Assembly: GCA_963575745.1 (NCBI GenBank)
Contig: CAUYUJ010013891.1
Location: forward strand, 243,000 to 306,999
Direction: 5' to 3'
Length of the DNA stretch: 64,000 bases
Origin: Prorocentrum cordatum
Lineage: Eukaryota > Sar > Dinophyceae > Prorocentrales > Prorocentraceae
Shown here in pieces: positions 63,736 to 64,000 of this stretch; position 1 is the first letter of the stretch; each line of letters opens with the position of its first letter. Position numbers and translations under genes: made by a program. Under the pieces are notes generated by a model. The model was not told the DNA's origin and searched no databases. It was given only the letters and a program-made list of their open reading frames with translations.

Positions 63736-64000
63736 CTCCGGCGCAGGTTGGATCGCTGGAGTATCGCCGTTGTCCTTGGGCGAAGACTAGCGCGGGCACT
63801 GCTACACCTACAGCAACCGGCGAGTCACTGCCATCCCGGGGTGATAGCCGCCTAGTTGCGGACCATCTTCAACGGCTGGTGCACGAGCCACAGGTTCCAG
63901 GGCGCAGGCCCCTGCCGCTTCGCTTGCGGCGGCGGCCGGGACAAGCTGGAGCACTTCGCGTTTTGCCCCACGGTGGATGCTCTTTTTTCTGAGTTTCATC
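63690..64000 (+). pseudogene. LINE-5 C-terminal zinc knuckle (plus strand, runs off the window)
   Basis: In one + frame, interrupted by a TAG at 63853-63855: LLHLQQPASHCHP, then LRTIFNGWCTSHRFQGAGPC, RFACGGGRDKLEHFAFCPTV. Cys-x3-Cys-x8-His-x3-Cys-type spacing (CRFACGGGRDKLEHFAFC) is the LINE C-terminal knuckle, preceded by its usual NGWCTSxRFQ block. It belongs to a different LINE copy from LINE-4, which is on the opposite strand. The junction lies near 63700. Confidence 0.65.

Noticed and set aside
1-64000. CRISPR arrays, bacterial operons, ribosomal RNA genes
   Set aside because: The tandem arrays have diverged adjoining units without unique spacers, no rRNA core sequence was recognised, and gene content is eukaryotic.

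Overview
This window is nuclear DNA of a dinoflagellate. The evidence is a 376-codon actin gene, a near-exact dinoflagellate spliced-leader (DinoSL) sequence fused to a retroelement at 46169-46190, dinoflagellate-type Ty1/copia and LINE retroelements, high GC, and many tandem arrays and trinucleotide tracts. The base composition suits a GC-rich, large-genome free-living species such as Prorocentrum, but the species cannot be fixed from this window. Nothing is bacterial, plasmid-like or CRISPR-like.

Layout. 0-5 kb: a decayed tyrosine recombinase, a 272-bp direct repeat, an 8-unit array and a 124-bp tandem pair. 4.9-12.9 kb: a frameshifted Ty1/copia element (gag with CCCH zinc fingers, protease, integrase, reverse transcriptase, first part of RNase H). 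12.9-21.0 kb: a non-coding block of segmental duplications, inverted arms and palindromes. 21.0-21.36 kb: the missing C-terminal part of a copia RNase H, so the block may have been inserted into the element. 21.4-29.4 kb: the best-preserved unknown coding region, including a 950-codon open frame with a KptA/Tpt1-like (RNA 2'-phosphotransferase, ADP-ribosyltransferase fold) domain whose catalytic tetrad is changed.

30.3-34.25 kb: degenerate LINE-1. 34.5-38.4 kb: GATC-type, CAT, GAG, 101-bp and 150-bp arrays. 39.08-40.41 kb: actin, intact apart from one 199-bp interruption that behaves as a GA-AG intron between 5-bp direct repeats. 41.5-41.8 kb: a 263-bp MITE-like element. 43.4-45.3 kb: an old duplication. 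46.17-51.18 kb: LINE-2, beginning with a DinoSL and ending with a zinc-knuckle remnant. 51.5-55.8 kb: GAN, TGG, GGA and 82-bp arrays. 55.9-58.8 kb: LINE-3, with its RNase H split by a 672-bp element with terminal inverted repeats. 59-62 kb: repeats. 62.4-64 kb: two LINE fragments on opposite strands.

Overall, one conserved housekeeping gene (actin) and one unknown, apparently maintained gene region lie in a landscape of dead retroelements and repeats. Most coding assignments rest on motifs read by eye; no database search was possible.
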